Of a stretch of 64,000 nucleotides of DNA, positions 24,095 through 32,233 are shown one piece after another. Made by a program: the position numbers and the translations under genes. Positions within the stretch are counted from its first letter, which is position 1; each line of letters starts with the position of its first letter. The notes under the pieces were generated by a model that did no database searches, was not told the origin of the DNA, and was given only the letters and a program-made list of their open reading frames with translations. The stretch comes from Paenibacillus vietnamensis (GTDB lineage Bacteria; Bacillota; Bacilli; Paenibacillales; Paenibacillaceae): the NCBI RefSeq assembly GCF_020169515.1, contig NZ_JAHMHW010000022.1, positions 1 to 64,000 of the forward strand. The letters are read 5' to 3'.

Positions 24095-25241
24095 TTAGCA
24101 CCCCGTATATTTTTGCTCTGGTCATAATGCGTCCGGCCCATGTCATATGCGGCTTGAACTCGTTCATCTTGTTGGCGTACCGGCTCTTCATGACGCCAAG
24201 GTCGCCTTGTCCGTTCTCGATAATGTGCAGCGCGTCCATATACTCCTCGTGCGTCACGACGTACATAGCTTGAACCGGCTTGATGTGCGACGGATGAATG
24301 ATCGTCTTGCCTATGATTCCGTTTTCCTTATCCATCGCTACCTCGCGAATAAGCCCGTCCACATAACGGTTAATATAGGACATTCGCAAAATCCGCCCGT
24401 GCCTGCCCATGCTTTCCTCGAAAGGCGTTTGGCGCAGCTGGGGCTTGAATACGCGGTCGCTCTTGAAATACTCCCAGACCGGACCGGAGATGACATAGTG
24501 ATTGTCCATACGTCCGAATACGTTCACGATATCCGCGATGCAGTCCCTGATCACCCCGATATCGTAAATCGTATGGTCAGGGCTTCTCCGCAGCCCGAAC
24601 AGGCTCGAGAAATCCGTCGCGCCGATCCGGACGTTCAGCACGTATTCCCTGTACTCCTTCAACAGCGAGGAAATGTCGAGCAGGCTGTCCATTCGTGCCT
24701 CGCGGTAAATGATCTCCGCGCTTTCCAATATTGGCATGCCGTAAAGCACTTTGCCGCCGGGCCCCCGGCCTCTGTTAAACTCGTCCAGCACCCGAAAATA
24801 TTCGCTTCCGGCCCATGCGTTAAATTTCGGGAATACGATTCCCGTTATATATCCGATTTCCTCCCCGCATAAATCAAGCAGCCGCCTCAGCTGCTCCACG
24901 GACCGCACTCTGATGAACATAAGCGGAATCCGGTCCTCATGCAGCAATCCTGCCGCCGTATAACGTCCGATCTGCAGCAGCGTCTGCAGCAGCGTATCTT
25001 CCGCCATTTCAAGCTGGTTGTCGCCTACCGCGTCTTCAAGATCAATCACCATCGACACCAGACCCTCATGCTTGCCCGCAGCCAAGTCGTCCGCTATGGT
25101 CAGCCTGGTGGCCGGCATGTAAAGCGCCGCACCGACGGCATGCGCCAGCGTTTCTTTGTCCGCGTCGTTACCGAACTGTCCCGGAAGGGAATAAAAGAAG
25201 GCTTGCTCGTCTTCTCTGCTAAGATAGTTAAAATACCTCAT
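24036..25241 (-). CDS. HpcH/HpaI aldolase / citrate-lyase-beta-like enzyme
   Basis: This 401-residue protein has the TIM-barrel pattern of the CitE/HpcH family: MVIDLEDAVGDNQ (metal-binding Asp/Glu), IPLMFIRVRS (substrate Arg), GIVFPKFNA, MPILESAEII and IIGKTIIHPSHI. It would make or break a C-C bond in a keto-acid or CoA-type substrate. It is the first gene after the terminator that follows terC and begins the run of tightly overlapping biosynthetic genes (59-base overlap with the PRTase fusion). AGGAGG stands 8 bases before the ATG. This is the aldolase-like member of the Ter-linked biosynthetic set; its substrate is not known. Confidence 0.9.
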   Translation of the reverse strand: MRYFNYLSREDEQAFFYSLPGQFGNDADKETLAHAVGAALYMPATRLTIADDLAAGKHEGLVSMVIDLEDAVGDNQLEMAEDTLLQTLLQIGRYTAAGLLHEDRIPLMFIRVRSVEQLRRLLDLCGEEIGYITGIVFPKFNAWAGSEYFRVLDEFNRGRGPGGKVLYGMPILESAEIIYREARMDSLLDISSLLKEYREYVLNVRIGATDFSSLFGLRRSPDHTIYDIGVIRDCIADIVNVFGRMDNHYVISGPVWEYFKSDRVFKPQLRQTPFEESMGRHGRILRMSYINRYVDGLIREVAMDKENGIIGKTIIHPSHIKPVQAMYVVTHEEYMDALHIIENGQGDLGVMKSRYANKMNEFKPHMTWAGRIMTRAKIYGVLNENQNFTCLLAEERESAIV

Positions 25242-25310
25242 GGGACATACCTCCTCAAAAATGGTGACTGCCTGGGCGCGTTTCGCGGGGAATACTTTCT
25301 TGTATTTCTA

Positions 25311-25345
25311 GAAAAAATATCCCTCGCATTACATGGAGGGATATT
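25311..25345 (-). terminator. terminator between terC and the biosynthetic genes
   Basis: AATATCCCTC (25317-25326) pairs perfectly with GAGGGATATT (25336-25345); on the minus strand TTTTTTCTAG follows. It splits the Ter locus into a TerD/TerC transcript and a downstream biosynthetic transcript, unless read-through feeds the latter. Confidence 0.8.
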
Positions 25346-25369
25346 CCGGCTGCATGAATATGTGTGAGC

Positions 25370-26173
25370 TTATTGTGCGGATTCGGAAGCTCTTTTTTGA
25401 CGAATGACGCTGAAGATCATCGTGCCTACGAATACGGCGACAATCAAACCGAAGAAATAGGCGTGAGGAACATGGAAGTCGTATGCTCCGGCGATCATCT
25501 TGGCCGCGATGATGATAATGAGAATAAAAGCAGCCTTCTCGAGCTCGGGGAACTTGTCGATGAGCTTCAGGAACACTTGGGCGACACCGCGCATCATCAA
25601 GACGCCGAGGATACCCCCCAGGAACAGAACCCATACCTCTTCGCTGACGCCGAACGCCGCAAGAACGCTGTCGATACTGAAGGCGATATCCATCATTTCA
25701 ACGGCCAGCACGGTACGCCAGAAGCCGTAGCCCTTGTTCTGGACCGCTTCTTCTTCCTCGTCATCGTTCTTCTTGCCGATGTAAGGTAGCAGCGGGACGC
25801 CGCCTACACGGGCCATCTTAAATTCCAGATGGAACAGATTGCTCAGCGCGATCCATAGGAGGTACAAGCCGCCCGCTACCTTGATCCACGTAATTTTGAC
25901 GAGGTAGACGCCTACGCCGATCGCTATGAACCGGAAAATATAAGCCCCGATAATGCCGTAGAATAAAGCCCGCTTCTGCTGCTCCTTCGGCAAATGCCTA
26001 ACCATGACCGCCAGCACGAGAGCATTGTCCGCGGACAAAAGTCCTTCCAAAAGGACCAGGGTCGCGATAATGCCCCAGCTCGTCGGATCGGTGAATACGT
26101 GGGAGAGATTTTCCCAGCTGAAGAAATTACCGAAATTCGAGATCAAATCATGAAAAAAATCAGCCATTGCCAT
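25370..26173 (-). CDS. terC: TerC-family membrane protein of the Ter operon
   Basis: A 267-residue membrane protein with seven or more hydrophobic segments and both TerC signatures, LLEGLLSADNALVLAVMVRHLP and VEMMDIAFSIDSVLAAFG. It contains an acidic cytoplasmic loop (KKNDDEEEEAV). TerC works with TerD proteins at the membrane and relatives transport Mn2+. It follows the TerD-TerA fusion by 18 bases in the same operon, and a terminator follows it. Compared with the riboswitch-controlled paralogue at 16 kb, this copy seems to be under stress control. Confidence 0.94.
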   Translation of the reverse strand: MAMADFFHDLISNFGNFFSWENLSHVFTDPTSWGIIATLVLLEGLLSADNALVLAVMVRHLPKEQQKRALFYGIIGAYIFRFIAIGVGVYLVKITWIKVAGGLYLLWIALSNLFHLEFKMARVGGVPLLPYIGKKNDDEEEEAVQNKGYGFWRTVLAVEMMDIAFSIDSVLAAFGVSEEVWVLFLGGILGVLMMRGVAQVFLKLIDKFPELEKAAFILIIIIAAKMIAGAYDFHVPHAYFFGLIVAVFVGTMIFSVIRQKRASESAQ

Positions 26174-26191
26174 AACCTCCGCATAATGCGA

Positions 26192-27457
26192 TTATTTACT
26201 GCCTTGTACCCATCTGAGTCCCCAGTCATACGTCTCGTCCAATTGGCGGTGTCCTGAAAAATACTGCACGAGACGCCGGATGCTGAAGGTTTGGTCGTTC
26301 ACGTTCTCGATCATTGCGATCGCGCACATGCCCATCCGGTTATTATGCTCGTCCATCCGCACCTCGATATCGGGGCCGCCCGACTGCTTGATCGTAACGA
26401 CACCGTCCGCCTCCGCCCAATTCGTTACGCCCTGGTAAATATAAGCGTACACGACGATTCTTTTAATCTCCGAAACCTTATTGCCGTTAATTCTCAAATT
26501 CTCGCCCGTCTTGATAGAGCCTGTCCGGTCGTCTCCGTCAAGCGATATGTAAGGAGCTCTCGCAAAATCCCCGAAGCTGTTCCCCAGCGCTTGAACGGAG
26601 CCTTTCATCCCGTTTTTCAGTTCAAACAGACAGCCTACATCCAGATCGACACCGCTTGAGCGTCCGAAGAAGCCGGTCGTTTTCTTCTGATTCCAGTTCA
26701 GGTTCACGACGATTTCCCCGAGCGAGCCTGTCCCTTTCTGCAGGTTAATAACGTCCCCGCGTTTGGTAAGGGAAATTTTACTCAAATTAACCGGCGCGGT
26801 CGTCCGCTCTGGAGGAGCCGGAGGCGGCGGCGGTGCGGCAGCCTTAGGCGCCGCTTGCGGCGAGGTCTGCGGAGGCGTAGGCGCATCGGCCTTTACTTCG
26901 ATGCCGAAGCTGGCGCAAAGCGCTCCCAGCCCGCCCGAGTATCCGGAACCGATGGCATTAAACTTCCACTCGCCGTTATATCTATATAAATCTCCAACGA
27001 CAATTGCCGTTTCTACGGAGAAGTTTTTTCCCAGCTCATAACGCAAAATTTCGCGTCCCGTTCCTTCGTCCAAAATTCGAATATAAGCGTCGTCCACATT
27101 TGCAAAGCTCTGCTTCCTGGCTTCGCCTTCATAGATGGTCAGCGTGAAAGAAAGTCGTTCAATATCCCGAGGGATGTCATACAGGCTTACCTTTACCTGC
27201 TCCTGGTCCGTCTTGCCCGCAAGGGTGCGCTTGTCCGAGCCGGCAATTTCGACTGCCCCGCCCGCCCCTTTCGGATTGCCGTAAAAGATCAAATCCCGGT
27301 CGCCGGCGACCTTGCCGTCAGCCCGCAGCAAAAAAGCGGAGAAATCTACGTCCACGCCTGCGCCGCTCTGCCACCCCATGCCAACCAGGAGGTTTCTGTA
27401 GGATGAATTGTTTTTCGTTATATCCGCTTTCTGGCCTTTCGTCAAAGAAAGCTCCAT
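26192..27457 (-). CDS. TerD-TerA fusion protein
   Basis: A 421-residue protein with two TerD-superfamily domains. The first (about 1-195) begins MELSLTKGQKADITKNN and has GVDVDFSAFLL and FSVETAIVVGDLYRYNGEWKF; the second (about 235-421) resembles TerA (GVDLDVGCLFELKNG, LDGDDRTG, WAEADGVVTI). A Pro/Ala-rich linker (about 200-232) joins them. TerD domains bind Ca2+ through conserved Asp residues and are cytoplasmic. The ATG at 27457 is chosen because the homology starts there and AGGCGG precedes it; the longer frame upstream lies in the intergenic hairpin. It is the fifth of five TerD-type genes in a row. Confidence 0.93.
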   Translation of the reverse strand: MELSLTKGQKADITKNNSSYRNLLVGMGWQSGAGVDVDFSAFLLRADGKVAGDRDLIFYGNPKGAGGAVEIAGSDKRTLAGKTDQEQVKVSLYDIPRDIERLSFTLTIYEGEARKQSFANVDDAYIRILDEGTGREILRYELGKNFSVETAIVVGDLYRYNGEWKFNAIGSGYSGGLGALCASFGIEVKADAPTPPQTSPQAAPKAAAPPPPPAPPERTTAPVNLSKISLTKRGDVINLQKGTGSLGEIVVNLNWNQKKTTGFFGRSSGVDLDVGCLFELKNGMKGSVQALGNSFGDFARAPYISLDGDDRTGSIKTGENLRINGNKVSEIKRIVVYAYIYQGVTNWAEADGVVTIKQSGGPDIEVRMDEHNNRMGMCAIAMIENVNDQTFSIRRLVQYFSGHRQLDETYDWGLRWVQGSK

Positions 27458-27489
27458 GCATAAACCGCCTTTCGATAATGATCGGAAAT

Positions 27490-27527
27490 GGGTGACGGCT
27501 CCGCCAGGACGGCTTAAGGCGTCACCC
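27490..27527 (-). other. intergenic hairpin inside the TerD gene row
   Basis: GGGTGACG and CGTCACCC frame a hairpin between the fourth TerD gene and the TerD-TerA gene. Without a T run, it may set transcript stability or partial termination. Confidence 0.4.
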
Positions 27528-27540
27528 GCTTGCCTATGAA

Positions 27541-28119
27541 TTAAACCTGCAGGCCGTAGTTCCGGCAAAGCGCCGCGAGGCCGCCCGAGAAACCCGAACC
27601 GACGGCCTGGAATTTCCAGTCCGCCCCATGGCGGTACAGCTCGCAAAACACGATTGCCGTTTCGATAGAGAAATCTTCTCCCAAATCGTAGCGGAGCACT
27701 TCCCTCCCGGTCGTCTCGTCAACCAGACGTACGAAAGCGTTCGACACTTGTCCAAAGTTCTGATGCCTGCTGTCGGCGTCATGGATCGTTACGCTAATGC
27801 CGATCCGGTGGATGTGCGGCGGGATTTTCTGAAAATCGATCCTGATCTGCTCATCGTCCCCGTCGCCTTCTCCCGTTCGGTTGTCCCCCGTATGCTCGAC
27901 TGCTCCATTATAAGCGATGAGGGAGTTGTAAAAAACAAAATCCTTCTCGTCCTTCGCCTTGCCGTCCTGATGCAGCAGAAATGCGCTCGCGTCGAGGTCG
28001 ATTTCACCGCCCCCGGCATACTTGTTCGTATCCCAGCCCAGACCGAGCACGGCTTTGGTCAGCCCCGGGTTCGTCTTGGTAAGATCAATCCGTTGTCCTT
28101 TGGAAAGATTAATCGACAT
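27541..28119 (-). CDS. terD: TerD-family protein 4
   Basis: A 192-residue TerD protein: start MSINLSKGQRIDLTKTNPG, GLGWDTNKYAGGGEIDLDASAFLL, DNRTGEGDGDDEQIRIDF and FSIETAIVFCELYRHGADWKF. The Asp-rich loops are the Ca2+-binding sites of the family, in which TerD-like proteins support resistance to tellurite, phage, colicins and other envelope or DNA stress. It differs from its neighbours by a dimmer calcium loop sequence and a Cys in FCELY. It lies 33 bases downstream of the third TerD gene. Confidence 0.95.
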   Translation of the reverse strand: MSINLSKGQRIDLTKTNPGLTKAVLGLGWDTNKYAGGGEIDLDASAFLLHQDGKAKDEKDFVFYNSLIAYNGAVEHTGDNRTGEGDGDDEQIRIDFQKIPPHIHRIGISVTIHDADSRHQNFGQVSNAFVRLVDETTGREVLRYDLGEDFSIETAIVFCELYRHGADWKFQAVGSGFSGGLAALCRNYGLQV

Positions 28120-28152
28120 CGCTTTACTCCTCCTTATCGGGCAAGCTTGATT

Positions 28153-28731
28153 TTACGTCTGGACGCCAAAATCATTGCAAAGGCCTGCCAGGCCGACTTG
28201 ATAGCCGCTGCCTACCGCGCTGAATTTCCACTCGCCGTTGTGGCGGTACAGCTCGCCTACGACGACTGCCGTTTCCACGGAGAAATCCTCTCCGAGATCG
28301 TAACGGATCAGTTCCGCCCCTGTCGCTTCGTTCATGACGCGCACATAAGCATTCGCCACTTGGCCGAAGTTTTGATTTCTTTGCGCCGCATCATGAATCG
28401 TAATGCAAAACGCCACCTTCTGCGTATCGGCGGGCACGGCGGCCAAATTCACCTTAATCGTCTCGTCGTCGCCGGCGCCCACGCCGCTTTGGTTATCCCC
28501 GGACGATACGATGGAGCCGTTCGAATTGGAACGGTTATTATAGAAAATAAAGTCCTTCTCGCTGTTCACCTTGCCGGCCGCATTCAAGCAAAACGCGGTG
28601 GCGTCGAGGTCAAACTGGCTGCCCCCGTCGTATTTGTTCACGTCCCAGCCCAATCCGACTGCGATTTGGGTAAGTCCCGGGTTGGATTTGGTCAGATCGA
28701 CCTTCTGTCCTTTCGACAAATTAACGGCCAT
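28153..28731 (-). CDS. terD: TerD-family protein 3
   Basis: A 192-residue TerD protein with MAVNLSKGQKVDLTKSNPG, QFDLDATAFCL, DNQSGVGAGDDETIKVNL and FSVETAVVVGELYRHNGEWKF. It is very similar to the next upstream gene, suggesting tandem duplication. The calcium loop has VGAGDDE instead of the usual GDGDDE. Cytoplasmic; role as for the family. Confidence 0.95.
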   Translation of the reverse strand: MAVNLSKGQKVDLTKSNPGLTQIAVGLGWDVNKYDGGSQFDLDATAFCLNAAGKVNSEKDFIFYNNRSNSNGSIVSSGDNQSGVGAGDDETIKVNLAAVPADTQKVAFCITIHDAAQRNQNFGQVANAYVRVMNEATGAELIRYDLGEDFSVETAVVVGELYRHNGEWKFSAVGSGYQVGLAGLCNDFGVQT

Positions 28732-28795
28732 CGGATTTCCTCCATTCTTGTCATTTTAAAAGGGCCGCCGCCGGCGACCCTTCACGGGTAGTCTG

Positions 28796-29377
28796 TTAGT
28801 TGGTTGAAAGGCCGTAGTTGCGCGCAAGTCCGCCAAGGCCGTCCTGGAAGCCGCTGCCTACCGCGCTGAATTTCCATTCGCCGGAATGACGGTAAAGCTC
28901 GCCTACGACAACAGCCGTTTCTACGGAGAAGTCTTCTCCCAGATCGTAACGAATAAGCTCGGTGCCGCTTTGCTCGTCCACGATGCGGACGAAAGCGTTC
29001 GATACCTGACCGAAATTCTGGCTGCGGGCTTGTCCTTCATAAATCGTAATGCAGAAAGCGATTTTGTCGATTTCGGCAGGAACGGCCGCAAGATCGACTT
29101 CAACCTTCTCGTCGTCGCCGTCGCCGGCGCCCGTACGGTTATCGCCCGTGTGGACAACGGAGCCGTTGCTGTTCTTCGGATTGTTGTAGAAGATGAAGTC
29201 GGATTCGGAATTTGCTTTGCCTTGAGCGTTCAGGCAGAACACGGAAGCGTCAAGGTCGAAATCCTTGCCGCCGTCATATTTATTGGTATCCCAGCCGAGG
29301 CCTACCATAATCTTCGTTAGGCCGGGATTCGTTTTCGTAAGATCGATTTTTTGACCTTTGGATAAGCTGATCGCCAT
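28796..29377 (-). CDS. terD: TerD-family protein 2
   Basis: A 193-residue TerD protein: MAISLSKGQKIDLTKTNPG, DFDLDASVFCLNAQGK, DNRTGAGDGDDEKVEVDL, FSVETAVVVGELYRHSGEWKF. The start at 29377 is chosen because the family begins here and GAGGG lies upstream; the open frame extends 69 bases further without a ribosome binding site. It has the complete set of acidic Ca2+-binding residues. Confidence 0.95.
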   Translation of the reverse strand: MAISLSKGQKIDLTKTNPGLTKIMVGLGWDTNKYDGGKDFDLDASVFCLNAQGKANSESDFIFYNNPKNSNGSVVHTGDNRTGAGDGDDEKVEVDLAAVPAEIDKIAFCITIYEGQARSQNFGQVSNAFVRIVDEQSGTELIRYDLGEDFSVETAVVVGELYRHSGEWKFSAVGSGFQDGLGGLARNYGLSTN

Positions 29378-29405
29378 TGATAAGATGCCCTCTTTCTCAA
29401 TAGAA

Positions 29406-29999
29406 TTATTGGTATTGACGAGCAAGGATATCGACATGGGCAGCATGCGTGCCTTCGCCGATCGCGTTAAACTTCCATTCGCCGTTGTGGCGGTACAGCT
29501 CGCCGACGACCAGTGCGGTCTTGCCGGAATAGTTTTCGGTCAGGTTGAAACGGACCAGCTCTTGATTGTTCGCCGGATTAACGATCCGGATGAACGCGGA
29601 TTTGATCATGCCGAAATCCTGTTTTCTCGATTCGCATTCGTAAATATTAACGACGCAAAGAATTCTGTGAATGTTCGCAGGAACGCGGTCCAACTGAACG
29701 TGGATTTGCTCATCGTCGCCTTCGCCTTGTCCCGTAATGTTGTCGCCGCTGTGGATGACGGAGCCGTCGCCGCTTTGCTTATTGTAGAAGCATACCAGGT
29801 TGCGCTCGCCGCTAAGCTTGCCGTTCGCATCCAGCAGCAGGGCCGATGCGTCGCAGTCCACGTTAGCCGCCTTCTTCATTCCGAAAAAGCCGCTCTTCTG
29901 CTCCGCAGGGTCCCAGCCGAGGCCGACGATCACCTTGGTCAAACCTGCGTTGCCCTTCGTCAAATCAACCTTCTGGCCTTTCACGAGAGAGATTCCCAT
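29406..29999 (-). CDS. terD: TerD-family protein 1 (first gene of the Ter operon)
   Basis: A 197-residue protein, MGISLVKGQKVDLTKGNAG, with VDCDASALLLDANGK, DNITGQGEGDDEQIHVQL and YSGKTALVVGELYRHNGEWKF. It is the most divergent of the four single-domain paralogues: the first loop carries an insertion (PAEQKSGFFGMKKA), shared in type with the TerA-like part of the fusion protein (QKKTTGFFGRSSG). AAAGGGGGTG precedes the ATG, a strong start. An ECF-type promoter lies about 50 bases upstream. Confidence 0.95.
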   Translation of the reverse strand: MGISLVKGQKVDLTKGNAGLTKVIVGLGWDPAEQKSGFFGMKKAANVDCDASALLLDANGKLSGERNLVCFYNKQSGDGSVIHSGDNITGQGEGDDEQIHVQLDRVPANIHRILCVVNIYECESRKQDFGMIKSAFIRIVNPANNQELVRFNLTENYSGKTALVVGELYRHNGEWKFNAIGEGTHAAHVDILARQYQ

Positions 30000-30046
30000 C
30001 GTATTTGCACCCCCTTTCCATAAGGTTCAACAGTCATAACAAGAAA

Positions 30047-30072
30047 TACGCCCATTCGACACCGGGGTTCCA
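30047..30072 (-). promoter_or_regulatory. ECF-type promoter of the Ter operon
   Basis: On the minus strand TGGAAC (30067-30072), exactly 16 bases, then CGTA (30047-30050). This matches the SigW-type pattern TGAAAC-N16-CGTA with one mismatch. In Bacillus subtilis the related yceCDEFGHI operon is transcribed by ECF sigma factors (SigW, SigM, SigX) and SigB. The distance to the first TerD start is about 48 bases. The rest of 30073-30257 shows no other feature beyond A/T-rich DNA. Confidence 0.6.
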
Positions 30073-30257
30073 AAAAATTTAAGGAAATCGTTATTTTCGC
30101 TCCGTTATTTATTTTATATCATAGGACCTGCGCTTTACAAATTTCAACAATTCAAGAAGGCTGATGACAAACGCCGCCGAATGGAAAAAATAAGCTGGAA
30201 AAAGGAATCTTTAAGCGAGATAATAAAGGCAGTAAATCATTTGTTCGGGGTGGTTCC

Positions 30258-30356
30258 ATGGCATTTTTGAAAAAGAACAAAACCGCCCTCATCTTCGGGG
30301 TTTTGCTGCTGATTAACGGAATCTTTCTGCTTGCGGTTCTTCTGCCGAAGGACTAG
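30258..30356 (+). CDS. 32-residue single-span membrane peptide, divergent from terD
   Basis: A small open frame with a plausible start: GGGGTGG lies 4 bases before the ATG. The 32-residue product has a basic N-terminus (MAFLKKNKTA), a span of about 20 hydrophobic residues (IFGVLLLINGIFLLAVLL) and ends PKD. No known family. It is followed by a bidirectional terminator hairpin. It could be a small accessory peptide of the stress locus; no relation is proven. Confidence 0.5.
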   Translation: MAFLKKNKTALIFGVLLLINGIFLLAVLLPKD

Positions 30357-30375
30357 TCCAAGCGGATCGACGAGC

Positions 30376-30419
30376 GGAGGACCGGCCCGACAGCCAAACG
30401 GCTGCAGGACCGGTCCTCC
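30376..30419. terminator. bidirectional terminator hairpin
   Basis: GGAGGACCGG (30376-30385) pairs perfectly with CCGGTCCTCC (30410-30419), with an inner CAGCC/GGCTG stem. It sits between the convergent 32-residue gene and the GH43-like gene. T runs are weak on both sides. Confidence 0.6.
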
Positions 30420-30428
30420 TTGCTGCTG

Positions 30429-31373
30429 CTATTCTTCCGGGAGAAGCTTCAGCTCGAACGGTTCGTCGCGGCGGCAGACGAGCACGCCGTTCTCGACCTC
30501 AAGCTTGGCTGCCTGAATCGAGGAGCGCCTGCTCTCGTAACGCTGCTCCTGCCCCTCCTGATTAAGGGCGCCGTTTCTGCCCGGATGCGTGAAATAGAAA
30601 ATATAAGCTTCATCGCCCTGCACAACCACATCCGCATGCAGGCCGATTCCCCCGTCGTCCTCCCGGCTGCCCGGCTGATCGAGGATGAGACCGCCCCGCT
30701 CCCACTTGTCCAAATCGTCCGAGCGGTACACGCCCTGGCCTCTCCATTCGTCCACGATCATCCAGTAAGAGCCTTTGAACCGGAATACGTTAGGTCCTTC
30801 GTGGCCGCGCCCCGTTATGACCGGACCGATAACCTTCCATTCGTACAAATCGGAACTGTCCGCCGCATAGGTTGCGGAGCCGTTGCCCTCGTCCTTGTAC
30901 CACATACGGAAGCCGCCGCCTGGCAGCGCATGAATGCACGAGTCGATCACGCGGTCCGAGCTCAGCTTCAGCTTGGACTGAAAGGTCCAATCAAGCAGAT
31001 TGGAGCTTGTATAATGCATAACGTCGCGGCGGTGACCCGGCCAATCGGACGGCACTCCCTGAATATAGCTGACATACATATGGTAGACGCCGTCGTGATA
31101 ATAAATCTCCGGAGCCCAAAAAGTATTCCGGCCCCACTCGATGTCGAGCCCCTGCAGCGTGCCGCGGTAAAGCCAGCTTTGCCCGCCGTCGCGGGAAGAG
31201 GCTACCCCCAGGTCGGTACCGTGCACCCATGAAAATTTCGGCCCCTCGGCGGTGGCCCGGCGATTCGTATAAATCATCCACCACTCCTTGGCTTCTCTGT
31301 TCCAGACGACAACCGGGTCGGCTGCGCCGTCGTAAATCGGATCACGGAATAAGGGTGCGTTTGGTGCGTTCAT
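30429..31373 (-). CDS. GH43-like five-bladed beta-propeller glycosidase
   Basis: A 314-residue cytoplasmic protein (no signal peptide). Propeller features: AADPVVVWNREAKEWWMIYTNRR with the putative catalytic Asp in an ADP motif, FWAPEIYYHDGVYHMYVSYI, and HEGPNVFRFKGSYWMIVDEW where a Glu precedes GPN. This pattern fits the GH43/GH32/GH130-like superfamily; which family is not certain. It is the last gene of the sugar ABC operon, so the enzyme probably cuts the imported oligosaccharide. Confidence 0.8.
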   Translation of the reverse strand: MNAPNAPLFRDPIYDGAADPVVVWNREAKEWWMIYTNRRATAEGPKFSWVHGTDLGVASSRDGGQSWLYRGTLQGLDIEWGRNTFWAPEIYYHDGVYHMYVSYIQGVPSDWPGHRRDVMHYTSSNLLDWTFQSKLKLSSDRVIDSCIHALPGGGFRMWYKDEGNGSATYAADSSDLYEWKVIGPVITGRGHEGPNVFRFKGSYWMIVDEWRGQGVYRSDDLDKWERGGLILDQPGSREDDGGIGLHADVVVQGDEAYIFYFTHPGRNGALNQEGQEQRYESRRSSIQAAKLEVENGVLVCRRDEPFELKLLPEE

Positions 31374-31408
31374 CGTTCGTATCGTCCTCTCAGGTTAATG
31401 TAGCCGGC

Positions 31409-32233
31409 TTATCCCTTTACTGCTCCTCCGACAATTCCTTTTACGATTTGCTTTTGCATCAAAATAAAGAAAATGAAGATCGGAATAAGCACGATCACCG
31501 TCAAGGTCATGAATAGAGGCCAATCGACGGCGAATTCTCCCTTCGCTTTATACACCTGCAGCACAAGCGTAGCGTTATCGGAAGAATTGAGGAACAGCAT
31601 AGGAGCCAGAAAATCGTTCCATACCCACATCGTCTGGTAAATAATCGCCGTTACGGTAATCGGCTTGAGCAGCGGGAAAATGATCCGCCAGAAAATGCCC
31701 CCTACGGTACAGCCGTCGATAATCGCCGCCTCGGGCAGCTCCTTCGGAATCGTCTTCATGTAGCCCATCATCAGGAAAAAAACGAACACGGCCCCGCCCA
31801 TGTAAATGAAGATAAGCCCGTACAGCTTGTCGATCAGCCGGAAATCCGTCATCAGCTCGAACAGCGGAATCAGCGTCGTCTGGAACGGAATGAGAAAGCC
31901 CGCCAGCAAATAACCCATAATGACGCGGTTCAGCTTTCCCGGATTAAAGACGATCGGATAGGCGGCCATCGCGCCGATCAGCACCATCAAGAGCACCGAA
32001 ACGATCGTAATGACCAGACTGTTGCCAAAGCTTTGCGCCAGCGGTATCTCCTTGAACACCCTTGCATAGGTATCGAAATTCAGCTTCGTCGGCAGGCTCA
32101 TCGGATTGGCGGCCGTTTCGACCGGCGACTTCAGCGTATTGACGATAATTAAATAAAACGGAAAAAACGTAACAAGTCCGACCGGCAGCATCAGTATGTC
32201 CAGCAGCCAGCTTTTGCGGGCGGATTCCGTCAT
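31409..32233 (-). CDS. sugar ABC transporter permease, MalG type
   Basis: A 274-residue inner-membrane protein with six hydrophobic segments. The cytoplasmic EAA loop, ELPEAAIIDGCTVGGIFWRIIFPLLKPI, contacts the ATPase subunit. It overlaps the upstream permease gene by 4 bases, so both are translated together. It is one of two channel subunits of a CUT1-family importer. As in many such loci of Paenibacillus, the ATPase gene (an MsmX-like shared subunit) is absent from the operon. Confidence 0.95.
   Translation of the reverse strand: MTESARKSWLLDILMLPVGLVTFFPFYLIIVNTLKSPVETAANPMSLPTKLNFDTYARVFKEIPLAQSFGNSLVITIVSVLLMVLIGAMAAYPIVFNPGKLNRVIMGYLLAGFLIPFQTTLIPLFELMTDFRLIDKLYGLIFIYMGGAVFVFFLMMGYMKTIPKELPEAAIIDGCTVGGIFWRIIFPLLKPITVTAIIYQTMWVWNDFLAPMLFLNSSDNATLVLQVYKAKGEFAVDWPLFMTLTVIVLIPIFIFFILMQKQIVKGIVGGAVKG

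Noticed and set aside
27628..28791. Long plus-strand frame across two TerD genes
   Set aside because: Antisense to two clear TerD genes; repeated segments simply mirror the paralogy of the genes below.
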